Assembly: GCA_023014485.1 (NCBI GenBank)
Contig: JAJOZX010001731.1
Span: forward strand, 18,501 to 82,500
From: Bathynomus jamesi
Lineage: Eukaryota > Arthropoda > Malacostraca > Isopoda > Cirolanidae
Direction of reading: 5' to 3'
DNA length: 64,000 bases
The notes under the pieces were generated by a model. The model made no database searches and was not told the DNA's origin. It worked only from the letters and a program-made list of their open reading frames with translations. Made by a program: the position numbers and the translations under genes. Below, piece by piece: positions 21,280 through 31,667 of this stretch; position 1 is the first letter of the stretch, and each line of letters starts with the position of its first letter.

Positions 21280-23059
21280 TTATTCTGAATCCATATTTGT
21301 GTGGTATTCAACCGAACATTTGAGATGCATAGGGACGTTACATTTTTTGCAAATATATATTGTTTGACTATGGCATTTTTTGCATCTGCGTCTGCTTTTT
21401 GGTTCACTTTCAACGATATCATGACTCACTTTGTCGTAGCGTGTCTCTGTATGCACTGTGCACATGCTCAGTAAACGTTGCTTTCCTGGATTTTTTGGCG
21501 GATTTCCATATTTCTTCAACCAGCATTGCACCATGGATCTAGTGAAGGAAAGCATATCTTCATCATAGCCTCCTTCTCGAGCTAAAAGCCAGGCGTTGTT
21601 GACACAGACATTGATCAAATAACAAAGGATAAGAAAATACCATTTCTTCCCACGAATTGCGATCCGGTAGTGGGAAATATTTTCATCCATTCTGTCAACC
21701 CCTCCCATATGACGATTATACATACTAATCAGAAGTGGAACTGGCACAGTTATCTTCTTTTTTTCAGTTGCCGAATAGCGCTCTGCTTTTTTCATTGGAA
21801 GCAATCCATGATGGTTAGATGCAATACAAATCATACCATTATCACTCCATTTGACAAGGAGAATATTGGAATTTTTGTCCAGAAAGTGTTCTTCGCTGCC
21901 TCGTGGTAGTTTTCCAAACTTCTTATTGTCGGTGAACGGACATTTTTCTACTCTGTTGCTGCGTACAGTGCCTGTTGCACCATGACCTCTTTTCTGAATC
22001 TCGTCCAGTAATGTTAGTGACGTAAAGAAATTGTCAAAATATAGCAAGAACTTTCTTCTTGGATACTGCCTTTCTAGCAGATCTAAAAAATCCAGAACTA
22101 CTTTTCCACCCACACCAAAACGATTCTTGTAGTCATCCCGGTTTTCTCCTTGTTTTCCTTGATATATATCAAGGGCATAAACGTATCCTAAAGGAGAAGC
22201 AGCAACCCATCCTTTATATCCCCATCGTATGGGCTTTCCACGAATAAATTGCTTTGTAGGGTGCCGTCCATAATAGGGAATCATTGGCTCATCGATGGAT
22301 ATGTCTGATGGCCCAATGCCTATGCCAAATGAAAGGAAATTTTTGTTTACAATATTCATAAATGGGCGGACCTTTGCAAATCTATCATCCTTGGAGAGTT
22401 TGGTGTTATCTGCGGCATGAAAATACTTCATAATTTCTTCAAATCTGTTTCGGCGCATCGAAAGCGCAACCAGTTCATTATGCGTGACTAACTCAGTAGA
22501 CCAATACAGCCTACGTCGTGAAACACTGCAATATCCAGAAAGTAATAAAATTCCAATGAATACTCTCATCTCATCTGCTGACAGGGTAAAAAGATGGTTA
22601 CCAGCTTGGGCTGCGTAATTCACAATTTCGATTGTTAAGTGATCTATTGCACCATCATCTAAAAAAAGTTCAAATATTTCATGAGGTGCACGTGGGACAT
22701 CCGCTACAGATGGCTTATATGAAAATTGCTGAAAGTCATTATCCTTTTTTGGTAGATCTTCACTGCACCAGTGGCGTGTTTTTTTCAACTTTTTAACAGA
22801 AACAGATTCCGGTAGTACTGGAGCATCTTCACTTGCTGCTGATGCGTGAGAAGTAAGCTGAGTTCCAGGCAGGTTAGCAAGATGAACATCCTCTTCATCT
22901 CCTGAATCCTCGTCTGTGTTTTCATAATTTTCTGGAGGAGAAATGTACACAGTTACTGCTTTATTCGTTTCAATGAAGTTATTCTGGTCTTCATCAAAAT
23001 CATCGTCAGTTTCCGGGTACCTTTCTAATTCTTCTAAAATCGCATCCAATGTGAAGCCT
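21280..23059 (-). CDS. piggyBac transposase (main exon)
   Basis: The open frame runs uninterrupted for 636 codons (21280-23190), but the first 45 or so are low-complexity and look intronic. A splice acceptor TTATCCCTTTCAG ends at 23060, so the coding exon probably begins at 23059; exon 1 was not found. Numbering on the 636-codon frame: acidic N-terminal region, then the DDE_Tnp_1_7 catalytic core with D300 (ISIDEPMIPY), D386 (LLYFDNFFTS) and D499 (MGGVDRMDENI), the three expected aspartates. The C-terminus has the cysteine-rich zinc domain (CKKCHSQTIYICKKCNVPM) that binds the ends. No stop or frameshift interrupts these motifs, so the protein could be active if correctly spliced. It cuts and pastes at TTAA. 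Confidence 0.9.
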
Positions 23060-23189
23060 CTGAAAGGGATAAGAATAAAAACATAAAATTTCCCATACCT
23101 ATCTAATATGCGTAAACTTGCTTTATATATATATATATATATAAAATCTAATAAGAACTTTAGGAATTGATGTATTTCAACGCGAAACA

Positions 23190-23198
23190 CAAGTGTGT

Positions 23199-23248
<50 letters not shown>
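23190..23248. repeat. (TA)n/(TATG)n microsatellite
   Basis: TA-rich tract within the piggyBac, upstream of its transposase exon and probably within the intron. Confidence 0.9.
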
Positions 23249-23249
<1 letters not shown>

Positions 23250-23505
23250 AGTACTCAAATAATAAAGTATTTTCTTACATCAGACACTCATGACGTATGC
23301 CCAATGTTGCGGGAATGCAACACATCACACTTACGGGATGCCCAGTGTTGCGTGAACGCATCAGAAAAAAAAAACCATTTTCACAACATAATGTACATGG
23401 TAATTTATACAAAAAACAATAATATTATGATCTTAACCATTACAAAAGAGATCACTTTATATCATCTTCACAAAAAATAATCACATTTTTGGTGCATAAG
23501 TTATA

Positions 23506-23742
23506 CAGGGTGTTCGGAAAGTCACTGTGCACTTATATAATTAATGTTTTTTTATATTTTTATATTTTTATTTTATATTTTTTATATTATTTTTTTATTA
23601 TTTTATTATTATTTTTTTTTAGTTTTCAACACCTTTTATAAGTTCTGATGGTCCCATCCATAACCTCTATCATATATGCAATGTTATACTATTGTATGCT
23701 ATTAAGTAAATATAAGTGCACAGTGACTTTCCGAACACCCTT
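23506..23742. mobile_element. Tc1/mariner-type MITE inside piggyBac
   Basis: The ends CAGGGTGTTCGGAAAGTCAC and its complement are inverted over more than 30 bases, with TA on both sides (23504-23505, 23743-23744). The 237-bp element has an A/T-rich core and no coding. It is younger than the piggyBac. Confidence 0.9.
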
Positions 23743-23979
23743 TACATACCTCTTTTTGTTAGAAGTCATGATGTTAGAGAAAAGCTTCAAATTTTAATAA
23801 ACCCAAGATTTTTTACTATGCAAATTCGGTGTGTGGAACACTATACAACTACCAACGACAAAATCTGGGCTGCTACTGAGAGTTGTTTGGAGTCAATATC
23901 TGAAAGCATATGGCGTACAGGTTGAGACAAGTATGGACAGGTTTTGTGCTGCGTACACGCAACGGTTGGCATAAATGGG

Positions 23980-24174
23980 TTTATTAAATAAATAAGTTTA
24001 TTGATCTTCATAGAAATCAGGAGCTGAATTTGGTAACTTTGGCTCAAATACTGACTTCTCACATATCACCAAAAGTAACAATTGACTTCTCTTTCTTTCC
24101 TTCGTATTCATCTCAAAACCATAATACTTTTATTTATTTATTTATTTATTTATTTTTCAGTATCTCTCACAATA
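23980..24174. other. AT-rich spacer with (TTTA)n
   Basis: No gene. A (TTTA)n tract occurs at about 24129-24156. Confidence 0.6.
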
Positions 24175-24176
24175 TA

Positions 24177-24520
24177 CAGGGTGGCGCAAAAGTCGCGCAT
24201 CATAGGCATCATAGGAATTTTCAGTGTTGACTTTAATATATTATTTTTCTTTTAGGTAGGGGATGGCTGCGAAATTAACAATAGACGAGAGGGTGAGCTT
24301 GGTTTTAATGTATGGAATAAATGGTACAACAAATCGATGAATCGATACAGAATTTAAATTCTGTACTGATTCATCGATTTGTTGTACCTGGTGTTCCATA
24401 CATTAAGACCAAACTCACCCTCTCGTCTATTGTTAATTTCGCAGCCATCCCCTACCTAAAACAAAAAATAATATATTAAAGTCAACACTGAAAATTCCTA
24501 TGATGCCTATGATGCGCGAC
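24177..24520. mobile_element. Fold-back mariner derivative (N-terminal half mirrored)
   Basis: A near-perfect palindrome centred at about 24355 with arms of about 165 bases and almost no loop. The left end is a mariner-type terminal repeat (CAGGGTGGCGCAAAAGTCGC) preceded by TA. The right arm stops at the GCGCGAC step and lacks the outermost 16 bases of the repeat. Both arms encode the same start of a transposase, pointing inward. Confidence 0.85.
24263..24337 (+). pseudogene. Mariner transposase N-terminal stub
   Basis: The frame begins MAAKLTIDERVSLVLMYGIN at 24263, the first helix of a mariner helix-turn-helix domain, and stops after about 25 codons where the palindrome turns. An inverted copy lies at about 24380-24446. 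Confidence 0.75.
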
Positions 24521-24530
24521 CAAACATATA

Positions 24531-24918
24531 TATCCATTCATCTATCATCTAAACTCTATTTCCTTCGTGAGGGTAGGAAGAGAGACGCGGGAAGAGAGGG
24601 AAGATATGTGGCTAAAAATTTTGAGTCAGATATCTTTACTTTATAAACCATGTTATAATGACCATGTTAGGATTTATAAATAAGGTTATATAGCTATTTG
24701 CATATACACTGTGACTGTACATAAAGTTAATTATTACTGTATTATTATGCATCTTCTCAAATAACAAAGCCTGACAACTTGCATAAAAATGCACAATTCC
24801 ACTTCTTATCAGGCAAACAATTTTAAGCCTGACGTCTCTCTTTGAAATATGTTATGATGTAAATCTTATGATTTATTTATAATGTTATAAAGTCATTTGG
24901 ATATTCACTATACATAAA
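24531..24918. other. No gene; short tandem duplication
   Basis: AT-rich. Two diverged copies of a segment ending CATAAAGTTAATTA (about 24650-24735 and 24840-24926) suggest an old tandem duplication. No coding. Confidence 0.5.
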
Positions 24919-24926
24919 GTTAATTA

Positions 24927-25613
24927 GGAGCAATCCAATAATAAACACCCCAAAGTCCCCAATCCAAGAAAAAGCACTCTAGTTAGACCCAATCCAAGAC
25001 ACAGCACCCCAGTTCGACCTCAATCCAAATTAAAGGATTTTAACATATAAAAATTAAAAAAAAAAAAATTTAATGGTTACGAAGGATATTGCAATAAAAA
25101 AAAATTAGAACAACATAATTAAAATAAAAATATTGAAATAAAATTGAATATTGAAATATTGCAAACAATAACTTAATGTTTAAAAAGGATATTGAAATAA
25201 AAAGGATCACCTGAAGACCAGGGACCCCATGTATTCTTGTTTTTTGCCTCACAGTACGAAATATAATAATAAATTAAATTGAATGCCCGGCTAGGTCAAG
25301 TGTACGCCCTTGACGATTGGTTAGGTTATGACGTGATATTTTCAAACTATAAAGTTTACAGTTTAATTTATAGTTTAATTTATTTATAATTTATAATTTA
25401 TAATATAATTTATAGTTCCAATTATGTTGCTAATTTTTTTTATGGATCACCTGAAGATCAGGGCCCCCAGCCTCAATTACTAAATGGTATCTTCGTTAAA
25501 ACTACTTATACTTGTAAATTTTAGAGCAATCCAAAAATAAGCACCCTCGTTCGACCCCAATCCAAGAAAAAGCACCCTAAATTGATTTGGGGTGCTTATT
25601 CCTGGATTGTTCC
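24927..25613. mobile_element. 687-bp MITE with GGAGCAATCC ends and 8-bp duplication
   Basis: The left end is GGAGCAATCCAATAATAAAC and the right end is the complement of GGAACAATCCAGGAATAAGC. GTTAATTA flanks both sides (24919-24926 and 25614-25621). Subterminal direct repeats of CAATCCAAGAAAAAGCACC occur at both ends. The interior holds two copies of the GGATCACCTGAAGA motif and one copy of the CCTAA-associated motif. The superfamily is unknown to me. Confidence 0.85.
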
Positions 25614-25621
25614 GTTAATTA

Positions 25622-25927
25622 TTATTTTAATTGATTTATTATTTATTACTTTGTATCCACCAAATAACCAAATTTTTAATGTTCGAAGTCAGGCAAATTC
25701 ATATTTGCCTGATGATTTGCTGCTCTGCCAAATGTTCAAAATGCTGCGCTGAATGCCAAATCTCTCTTTCTTAAACTTAATCTTGTTTTCAATAATATAC
25801 ATATTATATACTTTATAAGGTGGGTTGGGTGGAAAATAATTGTCCAAGTTACTTATTATTTAAAAATTAATTTACTTCAAGGAAAAATTTGGTGAAAGAA
25901 CTAATTAATGCGTAAGTGATCTTGGTC
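25622..25927. other. No gene recognised
   Basis: AT-rich spacer; a short inverted repeat (CAGGCAAATTCATATTTGCCTG) occurs near 25690. Nothing else supported. Confidence 0.4.
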
Positions 25928-25948
25928 TGACGTCACGTGGTGACGTCA
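25928..25948. promoter_or_regulatory. Paired CRE sites around an E-box
   Basis: Two TGACGTCA palindromes (25928-25935 and 25941-25948) flank and overlap CACGTG (25934-25939). TGACGTCA is the canonical CREB/ATF site and CACGTG the bHLH E-box. It lies about 30-60 bases upstream of a hAT transposase fragment, so it may be the transposon promoter; this is inferred from sequence alone. Confidence 0.45.
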
Positions 25949-25969
25949 ACGCGTTGCATGCGAGTAAGT

Positions 25970-26513
25970 TGTCCGACTATTCCTCTCTCTACTAAAAGAC
26001 TCAGAGGAAAAGTGACAGACTTTAAAGAAATTTACTTTAGCATTCTTAATACTTCTGTAACAGCCTTGAAGGAACGATTTGAATGGATTCAGGAGTTCTC
26101 ATTTTTTGAGCTGTTGAATTCATTAATGTTTGCAGTATATAAGTAAAAATGTCCCCCAAAGCTTAATAGAAGCACTTGAATATAAGTACAGTAATCTATT
26201 TGACGTAAAAGCTTTAACGTCAGAATTGAAATACATCTATCAGGATTCCGAATTTTGTCAGTGCAAACATGCAAAAGAAATTTTAAAGCTTTGTCTTGAC
26301 CTTGGACCTACAACAGCCTTACCTGAAACGATCAAATTAATTCGGCTCCTTTTGGCAATCCATGTAACAAGTGCGTCAACGGAAAGAAGTTTTTCAACGC
26401 TTAACAGAATAAAGACGTACCTACAGAATACCATGTCAGAGGAAAGGCTGTCTAGTTTAGCAAGAATGATTGAAGTATTTGCATTAAAACTAAAAAGATT
26501 GGAGTACATGTAA
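25970..26513 (+). pseudogene. hAT transposase C-terminal fragment (ZMYM-like group)
   Basis: Two frames (25937-26146 and 26130-26513) joined by a frameshift near 26140 encode the C-terminal part of a hAT transposase. The dimerisation region reads LPETIKLIRLLLAIHVTSAS followed by TERSFSTLNRIKTYLQNTMS, a hallmark of this subgroup, and ends LSSLARMIEV. The catalytic domain is absent. No terminal repeats were identified, so this is a truncated remnant. Confidence 0.8.
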
Positions 26514-26620
26514 AAATAAATAAGGTGAGGCGATGTTTTTTTCCTAAATTATGCCAGTTAAAAATATTCTAATTATCATACATAATACATATCACAATGA
26601 AACAAGTATCAAATTACGGA

Positions 26621-26623
<3 letters not shown>

Positions 26624-26653
<30 letters not shown>
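26624..26653. repeat. (TA)n microsatellite
   Basis: About 15 TA units between the hAT fragment and a LINE tail. Confidence 0.95.
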
Positions 26654-26654
<1 letters not shown>

Positions 26655-26689
26655 CTTTCAACCTTCCAAATGTTCCGTGCGATGATTCC

Positions 26690-27060
26690 TTATTTCACGA
26701 AGGTCAAGCTTGTCGCCCCTCCTCTCGAGTTGGCCTGGTGTCATCGGGGATTGTTCTGAGCCCGGGGTCTGATCTTTTTTTGAAGATGTCCACCGCAACA
26801 CCACTCGTGTTCCTTAGGTCTTTGGGCAGCTGATTAAACAGTCTTAGTCCTCTCACAACAAAACTATTTTCTTTCAGGGTTAAGGATGTTCCCTGTCTAG
26901 CCTTTAATTTGGGAACACGACACAGTCTTCCTTTTCTACTTTCCACTGTTATTTGGTGAGTTACAGGTTTCACAGTAAGATTAGAGACTAGTTTCTCCAT
27001 TATTTTCCAAGTGTAAATAATGGTGTATATGCACTTCTGAGTTCTGACTAAGGTTGTCAG
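26690..27060 (-). pseudogene. LINE family 2, C-terminal tail, copy 2
   Basis: A 98-codon minus-strand frame contains SFVVRGLRLFNQLPKDLRN, the C-terminal block typical of this LINE family, and matches the frame at 31184-31430 over its length. The 3' side shows the complement of AGCTTGACCTTCGT (about 26697-26712), also found in the SINE tails. It is a severely 5'-truncated insertion. Confidence 0.85.
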
Positions 27061-27330
27061 TTCTGTAAATTAATGAAATATCAAATAAAATATAAAATCT
27101 TAATAATATATGAATAATGTTAATAATAAAATATATAATAAAATATAAAGGATTATATTTAGCAGTATTTTAATAATTATAAAGTGAAAATTAATCTGTA
27201 TTCAAGTAAACAAAATATTTAAAAGACACCCAAATTTTGTTGGATAAATCGTAAAGCTTACAAGTGAATGAAACAAGATTTAATTGTAAGAAATGTGGGA
27301 GGCCCACTGATGTAGAGGGGCCCTCTGCAA
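27061..27330. other. No gene recognised
   Basis: Very AT-rich (ATAATA-type) sequence without recognisable features. Confidence 0.4.
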
Positions 27331-27339
27331 CCAGGGCTC

Positions 27340-29020
27340 GCAGATGCCCAACGGAGGCCCTGCTCACAAAGGAATTCTACACTCACTCTCGAAACAGACT
27401 TAAATCGTTAATACAAAAAGCTAAAGCTAATTAGTATAAACATAAATTCGAACAATACAAAGGCAATCCCAAACAACTTCATTAACAAAGCGATTAATAA
27501 AATACGAGCAAACCCTCTGACCCAGAAAAGCAGCTATTAGTAAATAATGAGTCCATAACGGAGAAAATAAATATTTTAAATACTTTCAACGATTATTTCA
27601 CCGAAGTGGGAACGAACCTTGTTTCTAAAATACCACCCACGCTGTAGTCTTTCGATACGTATCTAGGCCCTCCGTTACCACACTTGCTTCCTATTCCCGA
27701 CTACGACACACGATCTATTGACAGCCATAAAATAATTAAAAAATAAAAGTTGTACGCTACAGACAATCCCAAACAGAATTTAAAACAGTGCGCAAACTCA
27801 ATTGCGCCCACGCTCTCAAAGTTCATAAACCTATCCATTCAAAATGGTGTCTTCCCAGTCATCTTAAAAAGGCGAGAGTATGTCCTATCTATAAATCGGG
27901 TGATAAAACCTCCCCCTTAAACTATAGACTTATTTCTATCCTCCCACCATCAGTAAACTATGCGAGAGTAATATACCGTATAATCAAATAATACAAATAA
28001 TTCATATTCAAATACCAAATCATACATAAACAACAGTTTGGCTTTCTAAGTAAACACACGACAAATGACGCGATAACCGCAATATTAGAGGAACTTTATA
28101 GCAATCTCAACGACAAAAAGACTTCAATAATCATCCTACTTGATCTAGCTAAGGCCTTTGATACAATACCTCATGACATACTCTTAAAAGAACTTGAACA
28201 CTACGGCTTCAGGGGACTACCCTTAAGCACATGACTTTTTTACCTCAGAGACAAGACGCCTCTCCCACGGGGTACCAGAAGGGAGCATTCTGACAACTAT
28301 CCTGTTCCTCCTTTACATAAACGACTTCACAGGTCACTAAATAACTCTTCCTGCTACCATTATGCCGATGATACTTCCATCATAACCTCACATAAAGACT
28401 CACTACCACTCCAAATGACCATCAACAATGAACTCCAAAGTGTTTATGTCTGGCTTAATGCCAACAAACTATAGTTAAATATTAAAAAAGCCACTTTATA
28501 TAGTCATCACAAAAAATAAATCGTTGTCCCCTTTAAACCTATACATAAATTCAATCCCTGTTCAGCGAGTGCACTCGTCCAAACTTCTGGGAATTACTAT
28601 CTATTCAAACCTCTCATTCAAATAGCACACTGAAGACCTATGCAACAAATTAGCCAAAGTCTCACTCATAATTAAGAAAGCAAGTGCAGTACTCCACAAA
28701 CAGGTTCTTCGATCCATATACTTCACCATGGTGTACCCATACCTACAATACCGCATTAGTGCTTACGGAAGCACACGTCAATATTCGCTACAACCATTGG
28801 TGGTAAAACATAAAAGATTAATTAGGAAAATCTATAAATCAAACAAGCATAATGAAAGTACAGATAAAATGTTCCACGAGTTAAAAATTCTCAAACTAGG
28901 AAAAATCTGCAAACTAAACATTGCCTCACATATGTATCAGATCGTCTACAATACTAAGAAATTCAGGAACTCATACAAGCCATAACACTGTATCCCCTGA
29001 CTTATTTCAATAACAAAATT
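27340..29020 (+). mobile_element. Non-LTR retrotransposon, family 3 (plus)
   Basis: A third LINE, distinct from families 1 and 2. Segments in order: linker (LLTKEFYTHSRNRLKSLIQK near 27358; NDYFTEVGTNLVSKI near 27590), RT blocks 1-2 (PSHLKKARVCPIYKSGDKTS near 27850), block 3 (IIILLDLAKAFDTIPHDIL near 28125), block 4 (HGVPEGSIL near 28265), then thumb and C-terminus (28728-28985). Many stops and frameshifts are present. The motifs suggest the CR1/L2 group; clade is inference. Confidence 0.8.
28728..28985 (+). pseudogene. LINE family 3 C-terminal region
   Basis: An 85-codon frame starts with MVYPYLQYRISAYGST, equivalent to the thumb motif (.. YPYL.YG...WG) of non-LTR RTs, followed by LQPLVVKHKRLIRKIY. 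It ends at a stop close to the expected C-terminus. Confidence 0.75.
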
Positions 29021-29336
29021 AAACTACATACTTTTGTTTCGATATTTATTTCCATATTTCTATATACCTAACTGTATGTATTTCTAAACATATGTTTGAA
29101 GCTTACAACAGACGATCTCCATGTACGTCTCTCTCTTTGGCTCAGTATCTTCAAGGTTAGTATAATTTCGCTACTCTGCATTATCTATCAAGATTTACCA
29201 TGCAACTTCATTCAGCCAATAACACATAAAATTTACTTGTCAATGGCAGTTCTTTGCTAAGTAAATATATGAAGGAATTACCATCCTATTTGTTTGACTG
29301 TACAGTATAATGGGCATATGTATATATATGGATTGT
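29021..29336. other. No gene recognised
   Basis: 3' flank of the LINE plus AT-rich DNA; no further features. Confidence 0.4.
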
Positions 29337-29485
29337 GCGACAATTGAGCGAGTAAACATTGAGCGAAAGCACTTTGAGCGAGGGAAATTGAGCGAGTATA
29401 AATTGAGCGACTTGACGCATTGAGCGTTTAGGCACACTGAATGAGCAGAAATTGAGCGAGTGAGAAAACTGAGCGACTTGACGTG
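29337..29485. repeat. ATTGAGCGA minisatellite
   Basis: About ten imperfect repeats of ATTGAGCGA, some extended to CTGAGCGACTTGACG, spaced 12-20 bases apart. No coding. Confidence 0.85.
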
Positions 29486-29535
29486 ACACAAATGACACTT
29501 AAATTTATTGACAGAAATGTGTTCAGTACAAAGAC

Positions 29536-29622
29536 TTAACCTAACCAATCATCAAGGGCGTACAGTTGACCTAACCGGGCATTCAGTAGACCTAACCGGG
29601 CATTCAATTAACCTAACGAGGT
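29536..29622. repeat. CCTAACCGGGCATTCA repeat block
   Basis: One copy of the dispersed motif family (CTAACCAATCATCAAGGGCG, then three CCTAACC(G)GGCATTCA units). It borders a TA tract and the truncated 5' edge of a LINE. Confidence 0.8.
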
Positions 29623-29635
29623 GTGTATATATATA

Positions 29636-30890
29636 AGAAGCAATAAAGCAATAAAGGAAACTCCAAAATACTTCAACAGTTATGCGAAAAGGAAAACAAA
29701 AACGCGTGCTACAATCGGGTCCTTAAGGAAAGGAAATAATGAACTAACAGACGACCTAAAAGAAATATCTGAAACATTGAGAGCCCATTATGAATCGGTT
29801 TTCAGAACCCCAAAAAGTGACAAAGCGATACCTGACATAGATGCATTCTTCGAAGAGAAATTGCAAGGAGAATGTATAACAGACTTTGATTTTACCCCAG
29901 AAGATGTAGCGAGAGCTATAGGACAAATGAATTCAGCTGCAGGTCCGGACAAATGGAACGCACTATTAATTAACAACTGTAAAAATGAATAGCTACACCC
30001 TTATACTGGATATGGAGAAGATCCCGAGACACGGGGGAAATACCGAGCATCTTCAAAAGAGCAAACATTGCCCCTATATATAAAGGAGGGGATAGATCTC
30101 AAGCAAAGAACGATAGACCAGTGTCCTTGACGTCCCACCTCACCAAAATATTTGAAAGTCCTAGATGTACTTCAAGGCAACGAAAATTATGATGTCATAT
30201 ACACGGAGTTTGCCAAAGCTTTCGACAAATGCGATCATGGTATAATAGCACATAAAATGAAACATATGGGAATAACAGGCAAAGTGGGAAAATGGATCTA
30301 CAACTTCCTCAGAAAACGACTACAGGTGTCAAGATTCAAGGGGTATCATCATCAGAATCAGAAGTACGCAGCTCAGTACCACAAGGTACAGTGCTGGCCC
30401 CACTCCTGTTCATTATCATGCTAACAGACATAGACAGTGGAGTAAGCAGTAACAGTATAGTATCATCATTTGCGGACGATACAAAGATCAGCAGAAAAAT
30501 CAGCGATGCAAACGAAGTGGAGGCCTTGCAGAGGGATACGAACAAAATATACAAATGGTCAGAAGACAACAATATGACATTTAACACCGAGAAATTTCAG
30601 CTCTTGAGATATGGTAGAAATGAGGAACTTAAACAGACTGCATATTATGCCCATGATAGACAGGAAATTCAGAGAAGCACGCAAGCGGGTGATTTGGGGG
30701 TAATAACGACCGATGATGCCAAATTCGAGACACAAAAATCAGATAGCAATAAACAAAGTAAAGAGAGTCACTGGACAGGTAGTAAGAACGTTCAAAAGGA
30801 GGGACAAGACAGTAATGATTCCCCTGCTAAGAACACTGATCATACTAAAACTTGAATACTGCTCAGTTTTGATGTCCCATATAAAAAGGA
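29636..30890 (+). pseudogene. LINE family 2 reverse transcriptase
   Basis: Frames in order: linker (29621-29992, ending in AAGPDKWNALLINNCKN, an RT block 0/1 motif), block 3 (DVIYTEFAKAFDKCDHGII at about 30190), block 4 (SVPQGTVLAPLLFIIML) and block 5 SFADDTKIS (catalytic FADD, about 30465), then FNTEKFQLLRYG. Frameshifts occur near 29993, 30150 and 30300, and a premature end lies at 30855. The enzyme would carry out target-primed reverse transcription. Confidence 0.85.
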
Positions 30891-31049
30891 AGAAATTAAT
30901 AAACTAGAAGAAACGCAGAGACATTTCACAGCCAAGAGTGATGGCTGCAAAGAACTCAACTACTGGGAAAGACTACATAAACTAAATCTGTACACCCTGG
31001 AAAGAAGAAGAAGAGAGGTATACCATAATCTACATATGGAAAATGATCG

Positions 31050-31432
31050 AAAAACTGGTACCAAACCTCAAACTAAACCCCATTACCATCCAAACAACGC
31101 TGGAAAATAGGAAAGGCAGAATGTGTAATGTTCCCAAATTAAAGGCCTGACAAGGGACCTCCTCAACGCTTAAGGAAAATAGCTTGGTTGTTAGGGGGCC
31201 AAGAATTTTCAACCAGCTTCCAAAGGACCTCAGAAACGTTACAGGGGTCAAAATTGAAGTCTTCAAGAGAAGACTAGATACCTGGCTCAGGACGGTACCA
31301 GATGAGCCGGGTGTACCTGGCTCTGTACGGTGGAGAGCGCAAGAGAGCAACCTGCTCCTCCACCAAGCCAGGACTAGAGGCGGGGGCAACCAGCTTGACC
31401 TTCGTGTGAAGAAAGACCGACACACGGCCTAA
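31050..31432 (+). pseudogene. LINE family 2 C-terminal block, copy 3
   Basis: The frame at 31184-31432 contains SFVVRGPRIFNQLPKDLRN-type sequence (here starting VVRGPRIFNQLPKDLRNVTG) and is homologous to 26704-27000. An upstream portion (about 31050-31180) is in another frame, with one stop between. Confidence 0.8.
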
Positions 31433-31445
31433 CAAGGTTAACAAG

Positions 31446-31449
<4 letters not shown>

Positions 31450-31476
<27 letters not shown>
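31450..31476. repeat. (TA)n microsatellite
   Basis: TA tract separating the LINE 3' end from a SINE 3' end. Confidence 0.95.
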
Positions 31477-31477
<1 letters not shown>

Positions 31478-31667
31478 ACCTTTGGTTAGCTTCCTCCCGA
31501 ATTGTTCATTCTGACGAAGGTCAAGCTTTTCACTCCACCTTAGACCTCCAGCTTAACGTGGAATCCGAACCACGCCCCACCAGCAGCCCAGCGTCTTAAC
31601 CACAAGGCCACCAATGGTACCCATTTATCTATCAACCACTTTCTTTATTGTGTGGAAGGATGAACAG
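31477..31667 (-). mobile_element. Dimeric tRNA-like SINE, copy 2, 3' part
   Basis: Minus-strand SINE from its 3' tail through unit 2 (complement of GGTTCGGATTCCACG near 31560) and the linker TTTATTGTGTGGAAGGATG. It stops at GAACAG (31662-31667), where element C2 is inserted. The SINE resumes at 34661-34692 with the expected next bases. Confidence 0.85.

Larger units (their letters stand above)
20918..23979 (-). mobile_element. piggyBac-type transposon, nearly complete
   Basis: The left end is TTAA then CCCATTTATGCCC (20918). The right end is GGCATAAATGGG (to 23979) followed by TTTA, a one-base variant of the expected TTAA. Subterminal repeats with GCGTGAACGCAACGCTGGG-like motifs occur near both ends (21097-21125 and 23300-23360). 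It contains a long transposase ORF on the minus strand and one younger MITE (23506-23742). Confidence 0.9.
29636..31449 (+). mobile_element. Non-LTR retrotransposon, family 2, copy 3 (plus)
   Basis: 5'-truncated copy running from the endonuclease-RT linker to the 3' end, the most complete RT of this family here. The 3' end carries CAGCTTGACCTTCGTG (31391) and TAACAAGGTTAACAAGG just before a (TA)n tract. Related copies: 13470-14750, 26690-27060 and 53100-56925. Confidence 0.85.
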
